Source: Pedobacter sp. MC2016-24 (GTDB lineage Bacteria > Bacteroidota > Bacteroidia > Sphingobacteriales > Sphingobacteriaceae). From it: a DNA stretch of 64,000 bases. Both the position numbers and the translations under genes were made by a program. Where the stretch lies: NCBI RefSeq assembly GCF_015223055.1, contig NZ_JADFBX010000006.1, positions 1 through 64,000 of the forward strand, read 5' to 3'. Each line of letters starts with the position of its first letter. Within the stretch, counting starts at the first letter, position 1. The notes under the pieces were generated by a model that saw only the letters and a program-made list of their open reading frames with translations, was not told the DNA's origin and did not search any database. Positions 33,364-42,006 of this stretch are shown here, in pieces.

Positions 33364-34221
33364 CTAGTGCGACTTTTTAGCAAGTTTGTAATTTTTCCAC
33401 TTTTTATCTTTAATAATTTCGTAGTTAAAGGGGAATATTTTTGATGTTTTCTGAAAGCTCCTCATGGCTTGATCAGCCGCTTCTTTATCACTAATTGCTA
33501 TGAAACAATTTCTATCAGTCATGTGAGTGGTTCTAAAAACATAGTAGTTTTTAATGTTTTTGGCTTTCAATAAACCCTCAATTGCATGATCCAGGTTATC
33601 CATAGCGTTTAATTGTGTATCGCTGGGAAGCTTACGCTCGTCAACTATCTCATATTTGCACTTTACTTTTATGAAATAGCAAAATTCTTCCTTATGTATG
33701 AATTTCTCAAATGCGTTGTTCATAACGATGACAAAAGGATGTCCATCTTTAACAAAATCGCTTGCCGAAAAATCCTCTGGAACAAAATAGCTATCTGTTT
33801 GGATCGATTTGTTTGGATCAACATTTCCAACATCATATCCATCATAGGATTGTAGATTGTACCTTGATGCAAGATCATAGAGTTCCTTATTTAAAGCATA
33901 TAACGTGTGACCGTTGTGTTTTTCTTTTCGCTCAACGTGTAACCAGTAAGTGTTATCTTCGCTTTGATAGATTTTTACAAATTGAAAATCCTTCTTTTTT
34001 AGTTCCTCTGCTGCTGCTTCCAAAGGTTTCCCAGTTTCATTGGTGAAGAAATAACCATATAACATAGTCGTATCAGTGTTTACACCTTTTTCCTTCATAT
34101 CTGTATAAAAATCCTCAATTTGTTTAAGTGGTATTTCATTATAGACCTTGTTTTTACAAGAAAAAAATAAAGTGAAAAGCGCGGACAAAGTAAGCAAGGG
34201 CAGTCGGGAAAAGAGATTCAT
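33364..34221 (-). CDS. Lipoprotein with an RraB-like domain
   Basis: A 285-residue lipoprotein (lipobox FFSC, Cys22). Residues about 45-130 resemble RraB (ribonuclease E inhibitor fold): TMLYGYFFTNETGKPLEAAA, KKKDFQFVKIYQSEDNTYWL, then LASRYNLQSYDGYDVGNVDP with the conserved YDG(W/Y)xxG end. The second half (DNLDHAIEGLLKAKNIKNYY) is unassigned. Because it carries a lipid anchor, it cannot act on cytoplasmic RNase E, so the fold has probably been reused. Its function is unknown. Confidence 0.55.
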   Translation of the reverse strand: MNLFSRLPLLTLSALFTLFFSCKNKVYNEIPLKQIEDFYTDMKEKGVNTDTTMLYGYFFTNETGKPLEAAAEELKKKDFQFVKIYQSEDNTYWLHVERKEKHNGHTLYALNKELYDLASRYNLQSYDGYDVGNVDPNKSIQTDSYFVPEDFSASDFVKDGHPFVIVMNNAFEKFIHKEEFCYFIKVKCKYEIVDERKLPSDTQLNAMDNLDHAIEGLLKAKNIKNYYVFRTTHMTDRNCFIAISDKEAADQAMRSFQKTSKIFPFNYEIIKDKKWKNYKLAKKSH

Positions 34222-34323
34222 ATTGCGCTAATTGTTGTTATACGAAGATAAAAAAATAATTAGATCCGGTACGGGATGGCCTAAATATATGTATCAAGAA
34301 GTAAATAAAAAACGACCGCTATA

Positions 34324-34354
34324 CAATATAATCAATAAAAAAGCGTCTTTATAT
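34324..34354. repeat. 31-bp repeat, copy A
   Basis: It matches 36706-36736 at 28 of 31 positions. The shared core is AAAAAAGCGTCTTT. It lies in the 276-bp gap between divergent lipoprotein genes, just before an orphan terminator. Confidence 0.5.
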
Positions 34355-34374
34355 GTGAGAGCGTTAATTTAGAT

Positions 34375-34416
34375 AAGCGGTGAGTGGTCGGAGGACTATT
34401 CACCGCTTCTTTTTTT
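34375..34416 (+). terminator. Orphan Rho-independent terminator
   Basis: AAGCGGTGA (34375-34383) pairs perfectly with TCACCGCTT (34400-34408), followed by a T-rich run. No plus-strand gene precedes it, since the upstream gene points the other way. It may end a small transcript starting near 34230-34320, or attenuate the lipoprotein gene at 34498. Confidence 0.65.
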
Positions 34417-34497
34417 CTATTATCTGGCTTCTGTTGGACTAATAGCTAAATCAAGTACTTGTCCAGTTAGTTTAATCCTGCTTTTCAAAGGTATAAT

Positions 34498-35022
34498 ATG
34501 AAGAAAATAGATCTGATCATTCGCTTTTTCCAACCTACATTCTTGACTTTTAGACGACTTGCAAAGGTTGTTGTGGGTATCGTGCTGCTTTCGAGTTGTA
34601 CGACTGAGGAGCCTGCATTTGTTGTGAAGGGCGATAGCGTGCTCAAAAAAGACGTTAAGGTGAATGTTGAGCTGCTTAAGGACGATGGTACAACAATGGC
34701 AACCACCTTTTTTAAAGGTAAGCGCTATGAAATTCCGAATCAAAGGACGCTTCGTTATGCGATTTATGTATCTTATAAAGACAGTCTTTTTTATAAGTTT
34801 GAGTTCGATAACCTGCACGGCGGAATTAAAGGTGAGCCAATTAACGAAATCACAATTGCTGAAGCGGACGCTGCGTTAATGGTCTGGTATAAACCCCTTA
34901 AACAAAGCTCTCCAACGAGCGGCCAAATTTTGCTACCTTGGAACGTGTTGGTAGATGAGGTTGGCTATACATCTACTGAAAAAGATAAATTTACAGTTTT
35001 TTATAAAACAGATCATGATTAA
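34498..35022 (+). CDS. Hypothetical lipoprotein
   Basis: A 174-residue protein with a lipobox VLLSSC (Cys34) after an unusually long n-region (IDLIIRFFQPTFLTFRRLAK); a later non-ATG start is possible. The mature part has strand-like segments (VKVNVELLKDDGTTMATTFF, LRYAIYVSYKDSLFYKFEFD). No family is recognised. It lies downstream of the orphan terminator and may be under attenuation. Confidence 0.6.
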   Translation: MKKIDLIIRFFQPTFLTFRRLAKVVVGIVLLSSCTTEEPAFVVKGDSVLKKDVKVNVELLKDDGTTMATTFFKGKRYEIPNQRTLRYAIYVSYKDSLFYKFEFDNLHGGIKGEPINEITIAEADAALMVWYKPLKQSSPTSGQILLPWNVLVDEVGYTSTEKDKFTVFYKTDHD

Positions 35023-35062
35023 GCCCAGCGCCGGTCTTACGCTGATATAACGATCAAATATA

Positions 35063-35377
35063 TTATTGTGTATTCTGGTTTGCCTTCAAGATTTCTTTTA
35101 CCTGCTCAAATTCTAAGTCTAACAATAACTGATAGAGTCCCTCTACTTGTTTACGGTTAGCGAATTTAGCTTTGATTTCTGTTCCATCTGTGAATATTCC
35201 TACTACGCACAGATCCTTATCCGTTTCAAGCACAGTTTCTTCGTGTTCTACCACACCAACCCAGAACGCCCCATGCTCATCATCCATGTTGAGTGTTTCT
35301 GTAATTGCTGTAATCACGTCGGTTATACGGACATTGTCTATTGACTCTCCCCAAGCTTTTTCTAAGTAAGATTCCAT
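35063..35377 (-). CDS. Hypothetical small protein
   Basis: A 104-residue acidic cytoplasmic protein: an N-terminal helix (MESYLEKAWGESIDNVRITD), a central sheet (GAFWVGVVEHEETVLETDKD then LCVVGIFTDG) and a C-terminal helix pair. The size, acidity and setting resemble immunity proteins of polymorphic toxin systems, but no family is recognised and no toxin gene is visible nearby. The ATG at 35377 is the only sensible start. Confidence 0.55.
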   Translation of the reverse strand: MESYLEKAWGESIDNVRITDVITAITETLNMDDEHGAFWVGVVEHEETVLETDKDLCVVGIFTDGTEIKAKFANRKQVEGLYQLLLDLEFEQVKEILKANQNTQ

Positions 35378-35550
35378 GTGTTTATTTTATGTTGCAGATC
35401 GTTCTTTTTCGAATATGATTAATTAGACAAAAGTTTTCTTTTTGATGTTAGAGATCTTTTATTGCTAAAATAACAAAATATATGTGGAGTTCGGATAATA
35501 GTATTTTAGACTGGTTAAAATTATGGGAGTTTAGTTGTGAAGCTATAATT

Positions 35551-35568
35551 GACGAAATAAATTTCGTC
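35551..35568. promoter_or_regulatory. 18-bp palindrome upstream of the DUF6624 gene
   Basis: GACGAAAT-AA-ATTTCGTC is a perfect dyad with 8-bp arms, 141 bp before the start at 35709. It could be a regulator site. The rest of the gap 35378-35708 is AT-rich with nothing else recognisable. Confidence 0.35.
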
Positions 35569-35708
35569 GAAATTTTATACTTTTAAGTAACTTGATTATT
35601 GAAAATCTTGGTATGGCTGAAAAAACTTTTAATATCTTCATCCAGTGTTATAGTTCGGACTATGGAGTGTTAATTTCATCTTAATGTGATCTAGTAAAAT
35701 AAATAATC

Positions 35709-36683
35709 ATGAAATATTTTAAAATGTGTTTGCTTCTGTATTTATTTATTTCATGTTTGCCAAAAAATAGCCTTGCACAAGGATCTTATGATGTTAATTT
35801 GGCTTTAGGGAAGAAATCTTACCTAAACAAAGAGTATATTAAAGCTGCCGAATATTATTCAAAAGCATTTTCGTCTAATCATAACCTTGGCCGTGTTGAT
35901 CATCGTTATGAAGCCGCAATTTGTTGGGCATTGGGAGGACAGATTGATTCTGCATTTTATCAGCTAGATAAAATTCTACCAAAATATTATAATCAATTTA
36001 CAAAATTTTCAAATGATTCTTCATTTCGGATTTTATGGAAAGACCCAAGATGGGCGCGTCTTTTGAAATTAGTTGAGAACAAAAATCCGGATCCAGAGAA
36101 AGAAATTCAAACGACAGTTGCAATTAGTAATAACCTATTAGCAGCGAAATTAGATACCATACTAAATGATGATCAGAAGTATAGAAATAAATTCGAAGAT
36201 GTTGAGAAAACACTAGGGCCAACTTCAGTAGAGTTGGATATTTTAAGGAAACAAATTTCTTTACAAGATTCTATAAATCTGGAGAAAGTCAAACTTATAT
36301 TGGATAAATATGGGTGGTTAGGGCAGGATGAGGTTGGTGCTAACGGAAACCTTGCGTTATTTCTTGTTATTCAACATGCTGGCTTAACTATGCAATTGAA
36401 ATATCTTCCGTTATTAAGAAATGCTGTGAGTACAGGAAAGGCTCGGGCTTCAAATCTTGCATTGCTGGAAGATCGTATAGCCATAAGCCAAGGGATGAAA
36501 CAAATTTATGGGAGCCAGTTAAGACTGAATACTAAAACTGGTAAATATTATGTACTGCCATTGGAGGATCCTAATAATGTTGATAACAGACGTGCTAAAA
36601 TAGGGCTGTCACCTCTTAGTACATACGTTAGCAGGTGGGGGATTATTTGGAGCGCTGAGCAGCATATTAAAGATTTTCCCTGA
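35709..36683 (+). CDS. DUF6624 protein with TPR-like N-terminus
   Basis: A 324-residue exported protein (signal 1-24, SLAQ). Residues about 28-95 form TPR-like helical hairpins (LALGKKSYLNKEYIKAAEYY, YEAAICWALGGQIDSAFYQL). The rest matches DUF6624: DDQKYRNKF, INLEKVKLILDKYGWLGQDE, LFLVIQHAG, LPLLRNAVSTGKARASNLAL, LEDRIAISQGMKQIYGSQ, and RRAKIGLSPLSTY. The family is of unknown function and frequent in Bacteroidota, usually secreted. It stands alone on the plus strand. Confidence 0.75.
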   Translation: MKYFKMCLLLYLFISCLPKNSLAQGSYDVNLALGKKSYLNKEYIKAAEYYSKAFSSNHNLGRVDHRYEAAICWALGGQIDSAFYQLDKILPKYYNQFTKFSNDSSFRILWKDPRWARLLKLVENKNPDPEKEIQTTVAISNNLLAAKLDTILNDDQKYRNKFEDVEKTLGPTSVELDILRKQISLQDSINLEKVKLILDKYGWLGQDEVGANGNLALFLVIQHAGLTMQLKYLPLLRNAVSTGKARASNLALLEDRIAISQGMKQIYGSQLRLNTKTGKYYVLPLEDPNNVDNRRAKIGLSPLSTYVSRWGIIWSAEQHIKDFP

Positions 36684-36705
36684 TGAATAAAAGAATAGCC
36701 ACCAC

Positions 36706-36736
36706 ACAAAATAATCATTAAAAAAGCGTCTTTGTA
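36706..36736. repeat. 31-bp repeat, copy B
   Basis: This is the partner of 34324-34354, 23 bp after the DUF6624 stop codon. The gap 36684-36931 contains no gene. Confidence 0.5.
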
Positions 36737-36931
36737 TATAAATCAATAGCTATTAGTTGTTCGGAAATTACGCCCTTGTCAATGCAGTTAACGCTATCGT
36801 GTGATGAAAGTACTTACCTTTTTCATCTCTTTGGTTAACTATAAAGTCCTCTGGAAAACTTTTAGAATTCCGCTTGACGGGATAGGAGAGCTTCTACGTC
36901 TTTTAAGTTATTTTAATATCAATTCCCAATC

Positions 36932-37483
36932 CTAAATCCTGTAACTATAGCAGCCCGATTGAGGTGTTTTCTCTTCCAGGCATGTCTGCTTTTTCCATTT
37001 CCTCAACCGTGCTCTCGCATTTTTATAAGGCGAAGCGCTGTTAAATTGAATGAGTCTCCCCAAGGGCCATTTACCATGGAAAGGCAAGTGATATAACACA
37101 TCATCATCAAGGCTATCCACAAGCAAAATAATACCTTTTACCGTATCGTCAAGTTTAATTAACAAATCCCCGTAACTCAGCTCCTGGTAATCAATATAAA
37201 ACTTCTGGGCCAACTTGCCCAATTCATTCCATTTAAAGCCCGTTTCCGGAAAATCACAGGGCAATTGCTTAGACTTCAAGCGTTGCCATTTCAAAACCAA
37301 AGTTCCCCAGCCAATCAAGTAACTAACCAGGTTATGGACATTCATTAAAGTACCTTTAGCATGCCCCTCCAATTCTAAAGATCTGGCCTGTTCAGCCGAA
37401 ATCAACTGCAAATCTAATTTGAGCAAAATATAAGACTGTTCAATTTCTAACAAAAGAGAAGCTTTATTATGAGGTATTGGCAT
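36932..37483 (-). CDS. ClbS/DfsB-family four-helix-bundle protein
   Basis: A 183-residue protein of the DinB-like superfamily, ClbS/DfsB group (DUF1706). Key blocks: MPIPHNKASLLLEIEQSYIL, NVHNLVSYLIGWGTLVLKW, FPETGFKWNELGKLAQKFY, and the near-invariant WPLGRLIQFNSASPYKNARA. ClbS protects colibactin producers from their own genotoxin by hydrolysing it. Whether this homologue has that activity is unknown. It is divergent from the translesion-polymerase operon across a promoter region, an interesting association with DNA damage, but possibly accidental. Confidence 0.85.
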   Translation of the reverse strand: MPIPHNKASLLLEIEQSYILLKLDLQLISAEQARSLELEGHAKGTLMNVHNLVSYLIGWGTLVLKWQRLKSKQLPCDFPETGFKWNELGKLAQKFYIDYQELSYGDLLIKLDDTVKGIILLVDSLDDDVLYHLPFHGKWPLGRLIQFNSASPYKNARARLRKWKKQTCLEEKTPQSGCYSYRI

Positions 37484-37703
37484 AGGCGTTAATTAGGTGT
37501 GACCATAAAAAATCAAATCTATTCAAAAATGAATGACTAAACAATTCATTAGATTTTTCTCTGATCTAAAGACGAAAACGCCCGCCGGAAGATATCTATT
37601 GCTATTGGAGGAACACCCTGGGGTGGCGGAAAATTGACAATGGGTTTGGTTAATAAATGGTAATCGCAGTTTAATTACTAATATAATTAGCTTTTAATTC
37701 TTT

Positions 37704-37743
37704 TTACCAAAAATATTAGTGTATATTTGCCCTTACCAAAATA
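37704..37743 (+). promoter_or_regulatory. Promoter of dinB-dnaE flanked by direct repeats
   Basis: TATATTTG at 37722-37729 fits the -7 element TAnnTTTG. It lies between TTACCAAAAATA (37704-37715) and TTACCAAAATA (37733-37743), which are 29 bp apart. The second would overlap the start of transcription, so both may be repressor sites. Their position favours a LexA-like or other damage-responsive control. The expected leader is only about 15 nt, which supports the dinB start at 37751. Confidence 0.45.
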
Positions 37744-37750
37744 CAACGTC

Positions 37751-38908
37751 ATGTCAACAGAAAAGCAGATCATACATATGGATCAGGATGCCTTTTTTGT
37801 GTCCGTTGAGGTGAAAAAAGATGCATCATTAATCGGCAAACCAGTCATTATCGGCGGAACCTCAGACCGTGGGGTGGTCGCTTCCTGTAGCTATGAAGCA
37901 CGGAAGTTCGGTGTACATTCGGCGATGTCATCGCGTATGGCCAAAATGCTCTGTCCACATGCCGTATTCATCAGGGGCAATATGGATGAATACTCCAAAG
38001 CCTCCCATGAAATTACGAATATTTTAAAAGATCGTGTTCCCCTAATTGAAAAGGCCAGTATTGATGAGCACTATATTGATATGACCGGTATGGACCGCTT
38101 TCACAGCACCGAAAAATACGCGCATGAGTTGAGGACACTGGTAATCAAAGAAACCGGGCTGCCGATTTCCTTTGGCTTATCGATCAATAAGACCGTATCC
38201 AAAATGGCTACCAACGAATGTAAGCCCAACGGGGAGCTGAATGTGGCGCAGCCTGGAGTACGCGATTTTTTAAACCCGTTGTCCATCCGTAAAATACCTG
38301 GACTGGGGGAGAAGACATTTATTAAGCTTAGTGACATGGGCATCAAGAAGATCTACACCTTATCGCAGATCCATCCCGAGCAGATGAACTTTTTACTGGG
38401 CAAATCCGGCTTGTCACTGCTCCAGAAAGCGCAGGGCATAGACAATAGTCCGGTGATCCCATATTCAGAGCAGAAATCCATCGGTACCCAATGTACCTTT
38501 CATGCCGATTCGATCGATATTGAAATGATCAATAACCTGTTGGTGGCGCAGGTGATGGACATCGCTTTCCAGTTGAGAGAGAAAAAGAAGCTGACAGCCT
38601 GTGTCACAGTGACCATCCGTTACGCCAATTTTGAAACGGAGACTAAACAAATGGCTATTGGTTATACTTCTCTGGATAGCGTGCTCATTGCTACGGCAAA
38701 AGACTTGTTCAAGAAAATGTATAACCGCAGGATGCTGCTCAGGTTGGTCGGTGTCAGACTTTCTAACCTGGTTACTGGTTTTGAACAGATTGACCTGTAT
38801 AGCGAATCCCAGGAGCAATATAGCCTGGTTCAGGCTTTGGATAAGATCCGTCGCAGGTTTGGATCAGACGCAGTAACCCGGGCTGCGGTAATGGACATTA
38901 AATTATAA
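37751..38908 (+). CDS. dinB: Y-family DNA polymerase IV
   Basis: A 385-residue translesion polymerase. I start it at MSTEKQIIHMDQDAF; the frame opens 8 residues earlier. The palm catalytic residues are Asp11 (HMDQDAFFVSVE) and Asp105-Glu106 in SIDEHYID. GISINKTVSKMATNECKP-like and IRKIPGLGEKTFIKLSDMGI (helix-hairpin-helix) segments follow, then the little-finger domain, ending VTRAAVMDIKL. No C-terminal clamp-binding motif is obvious. It copies past damaged bases in the cytoplasm. Only 4 bp separate it from a DnaE-type polymerase gene, forming a damage-tolerance operon like those carrying ImuB-DnaE2. Confidence 0.9.
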   Translation: MSTEKQIIHMDQDAFFVSVEVKKDASLIGKPVIIGGTSDRGVVASCSYEARKFGVHSAMSSRMAKMLCPHAVFIRGNMDEYSKASHEITNILKDRVPLIEKASIDEHYIDMTGMDRFHSTEKYAHELRTLVIKETGLPISFGLSINKTVSKMATNECKPNGELNVAQPGVRDFLNPLSIRKIPGLGEKTFIKLSDMGIKKIYTLSQIHPEQMNFLLGKSGLSLLQKAQGIDNSPVIPYSEQKSIGTQCTFHADSIDIEMINNLLVAQVMDIAFQLREKKKLTACVTVTIRYANFETETKQMAIGYTSLDSVLIATAKDLFKKMYNRRMLLRLVGVRLSNLVTGFEQIDLYSESQEQYSLVQALDKIRRRFGSDAVTRAAVMDIKL

Positions 38909-38912
38909 GATC

Positions 38913-41852
38913 ATGTACTTGAATGTTCATTCTCAATACAGCCTGCGTTATGGCACCATGGCGATTAAAACTTTGGTGAAAGAAGCCAAAGCGCGCGGGA
39001 TCACCCAAATGGTGATCACTGACATCAACAATTCTACCGGCGTGATGGAATTTATGCGGGAATGTCGAAAGGAGAAGATCAAACCCATTGGTGGAATGGA
39101 GTTCCGCAGAGATAAGAAGTTATTGTATATCGGAATTGCAAAGAACAAGGAAGGGATGAAGGAACTCAACGATTTTCTGAGTCATCATAACCTGGAACAA
39201 AAGCAATTGCCGGATGAGCCCTGGGTGTTTCAAAACGCTTACGTAGTTTATCCCTTTGGTCATAAAACTGTGTTGAAATCAAATGAATACATTGGCGTCA
39301 GGTTTGATGAGCTGCACCAATTTTACAATAAAGAACTCCAGCATCCAGACAAGCTGGTGGTATTGCAGCCTGTATTTGTGGCCGATAGGATCGGTTATCG
39401 CCTGCATGAATATTTGAGGGGCATTGACCTGAATACGCTGATTACAATGGTGGAGCCGGAAGATAAATGTAAAGATACCGACCTGTTTTTAAAGCCAGTG
39501 GAGCTGGAAGCCAAGTTTTTCAAGTATCCTTTTATTCTGGATAATACGCGTAAACTCATGGATAGTTGTGTGATGGATTATCCAGAAGGTAAGGTGAAAC
39601 TCAATAAGAAAACATTTACCGGAGATATCAACGACGATAAAGCGCTACTGGAAAAGCTGGCGATGGAAGGAATGCGCTATCGGTATGGTACTGGGAATAG
39701 AGAGGCAGCCAAAAGATTGAAGAAAGAATTAGAAGTGATTGTAGACTTGAATTTTTGCGCTTACTTTTTGATCACCAATGACATCATCCAGTATTCCATG
39801 CGCAGGGGCTATTACCATGTGGGCAGAGGATCTGGCGCGAACAGCATTGTGGCCTATTGCCTGCGGATTACCGATGTAGATCCGATAGAACTGGATTTGT
39901 ATTTTGAACGATTTTTAAATTCAGAGCGGAGCAGCCCGCCCGACTTCGATATTGATTACAGTTGGGATGAGCGCGAAGATGTGCAGGGTTATATCTTTAA
40001 GCGTTATGGTCGGGAACATACGGCTTTACTGGGCACCATGTCCACCTTCAAGGACCGTTCTGTGATCCGGGAGATCGGAAAGGTGATGGGCTTGCCCAAA
40101 ACTGAGATTGATGGCTTTACCGATCCCAGTCGTGCTGCGCAGAACCGGGAAAACGATACCTTTAAAAAAATCATGGCCATTTATGAGCTGATGGGTAAAA
40201 TGCCCAACCAGAGGAGTATCCATGCGGGGGGTGTACTGATTTCAGAAGAGCCGATCACTTATTATACTGCTTTAGATCTGCCCCCTAAAGGGATGCCGAC
40301 TGTACAATGGGATATGTACGAGGCCGATGATATTGGCTATGACAAATATGATATTTTATCGCAACGTGGGATTGGTCACATCAAGGAAGCGGTAAAGCTG
40401 GTGCAGCAAAACCTGGGTAAGACTATCGATATCCACCAGGTAAGGGATTTTATGCTGGATGCTAACCTGAACAAAAGGTTAAAAACCGGGAACACCATTG
40501 GCTGTTTTTACATTGAGTCGCCCGCCATGCGGCAACTGCTGACCAAATTGGTTTGCGATAACTATTTAACACTGGTCGCTGCCAGTTCTATCATCAGGCC
40601 GGGGGTAGCGCAGTCGGGGATGATGAAGACCTACATTCAGAATTTCCATACGCCAGACCAGGTGAAATACCTGCACCCGGTGATGGAAGAGCAATTGAAA
40701 GAGACATTTGGCGTGATGGTATACCAGGAAGATGTGATTAAGATTTGTATCTATTATGGTGGCATGGATGGTATGGATGCAGATATATTAAGAAGGGGAA
40801 TGAGCGGGAAATACCGTTCACGGGTAGAGTTTGATCGTTTGATTGAGAAGTTTCATGAGGGGGCAGCATTGCTGGGCAGACCGGTGGACATCACTAAAGA
40901 GGTTTGGCGGCAGGTGTCTTCTTTTGCGGGTTATAGTTTTTCGAAAGCACATTCTGCCAGTTTTGCGGTGGAGAGTTACCAGAGTTTGTACCTGAAAACG
41001 TATTACCCAGTGGAGTTTATGGTGGGCGTGTTGAACAATTACGGAGGTTTTTACACCCGGTGGCTGTATGTACATGAGCTGAAAAGGGCAGGAGCAACAG
41101 TGCACTTGCCTTGCGTAAACCGGAGCAGTGCAGTAGTTTCTATTCAGGGCACTGATGCTTATTTGGGTTTTGTAGGGATTCAGGGTTTGGAAAATAAGTT
41201 GATGGAGCGGATTCCTGAAGAAAGGAGGTTGAACGGAGATTACCTGGATCTGGAGGATTTTGTCCGGCGTACGGAGATGAGTTTGGAGCAGGTGATCATC
41301 CTGATCCGCTGCGGGGCGCTTCGATTTATCGGTAAGAGTAAAAAAGCTTTGCTTTGGGATGTGCATACGATGCTTGGGCAAAAGGCAAAGCCCAGTAACC
41401 ATGCGGAGCTGTTCCAGGTACCCACTAAAAATTATGTGATGCCGGATCTGGTCAATACCAAACTGGAGGATGCCTATCATGAGCTGGAGCTTTTGGGTTT
41501 TCCTTTGACGCTCTCTATGTTTGATTTACTCAAAACAGCGTATCGCGGAGATATCCGCACGAATGATTTGACCCGGTATGTGGGACAGACGGTGAGGATG
41601 GTAGGCTTATATGTTTGTGAGAAAACAGTACATACGAAAAACAACAAGAAAATGTGGTTCGGGACATTTTTAGATGCGGATGGGAATTTCTTTGATACCA
41701 CGCATTTCCCAAACAATACATCTGTTTATCCGTTCAGAGGCACAGGTTGCTACCTGATTTTGGGCAAGGTGGTGGTGGATTTTGGCTTTCCCAGTATTGA
41801 GGTAGCCAAGTTTGCTAAACTGGAAATACAGGGTAATCCGGTCATGGAGTGA
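38913..41852 (+). CDS. Error-prone DNA polymerase III alpha subunit (DnaE2-like)
   Basis: A 979-residue C-family polymerase, shorter than the replicative alpha subunit (about 1160 or more). The N-terminal PHP domain opens MYLNVHSQYSLRYGTMAIK; the first of the usual metal-binding histidines is Asn, so proofreading-type activity is probably lost. The palm has RGSGANSIVAYCLRITDVDP and the catalytic PDFDIDYSW near 343-351, with the third Asp in YDKYDIL near 480. The middle block has RRGMSGKYRSRVEFDR and SFSKAHSASFAVESYQSLYL. An OB-fold ends the protein (RMVGLYVCEKTVHTKNNKKM). It follows dinB by 4 bp and likely extends from lesions after DinB. Confidence 0.88.
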   Translation: MYLNVHSQYSLRYGTMAIKTLVKEAKARGITQMVITDINNSTGVMEFMRECRKEKIKPIGGMEFRRDKKLLYIGIAKNKEGMKELNDFLSHHNLEQKQLPDEPWVFQNAYVVYPFGHKTVLKSNEYIGVRFDELHQFYNKELQHPDKLVVLQPVFVADRIGYRLHEYLRGIDLNTLITMVEPEDKCKDTDLFLKPVELEAKFFKYPFILDNTRKLMDSCVMDYPEGKVKLNKKTFTGDINDDKALLEKLAMEGMRYRYGTGNREAAKRLKKELEVIVDLNFCAYFLITNDIIQYSMRRGYYHVGRGSGANSIVAYCLRITDVDPIELDLYFERFLNSERSSPPDFDIDYSWDEREDVQGYIFKRYGREHTALLGTMSTFKDRSVIREIGKVMGLPKTEIDGFTDPSRAAQNRENDTFKKIMAIYELMGKMPNQRSIHAGGVLISEEPITYYTALDLPPKGMPTVQWDMYEADDIGYDKYDILSQRGIGHIKEAVKLVQQNLGKTIDIHQVRDFMLDANLNKRLKTGNTIGCFYIESPAMRQLLTKLVCDNYLTLVAASSIIRPGVAQSGMMKTYIQNFHTPDQVKYLHPVMEEQLKETFGVMVYQEDVIKICIYYGGMDGMDADILRRGMSGKYRSRVEFDRLIEKFHEGAALLGRPVDITKEVWRQVSSFAGYSFSKAHSASFAVESYQSLYLKTYYPVEFMVGVLNNYGGFYTRWLYVHELKRAGATVHLPCVNRSSAVVSIQGTDAYLGFVGIQGLENKLMERIPEERRLNGDYLDLEDFVRRTEMSLEQVIILIRCGALRFIGKSKKALLWDVHTMLGQKAKPSNHAELFQVPTKNYVMPDLVNTKLEDAYHELELLGFPLTLSMFDLLKTAYRGDIRTNDLTRYVGQTVRMVGLYVCEKTVHTKNNKKMWFGTFLDADGNFFDTTHFPNNTSVYPFRGTGCYLILGKVVVDFGFPSIEVAKFAKLEIQGNPVME

Positions 41853-42006
41853 TGGTTGAAATAATGTTTTATTTCTTAAATTGCCATTCTGCCATTGGCA
41901 GTTTCTTGCGTCGGTCAGGAAAAAGAAGTTAAAAGTACATAAGAGTAAGTGGTTAATTATGATTAAATTAAATTTAAGAAACCGTATGTTTATTCAAAAA
42001 AATAAA

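Noticed and set aside
34321..36740. The pair of 31-bp repeats as the ends of a composite mobile element covering 34.3-36.7 kb
   Set aside because: The enclosed genes include no recombinase, the repeats lack flanking target duplications, and one copy sits directly next to a terminator. A small RNA or leader duplication seems likelier.
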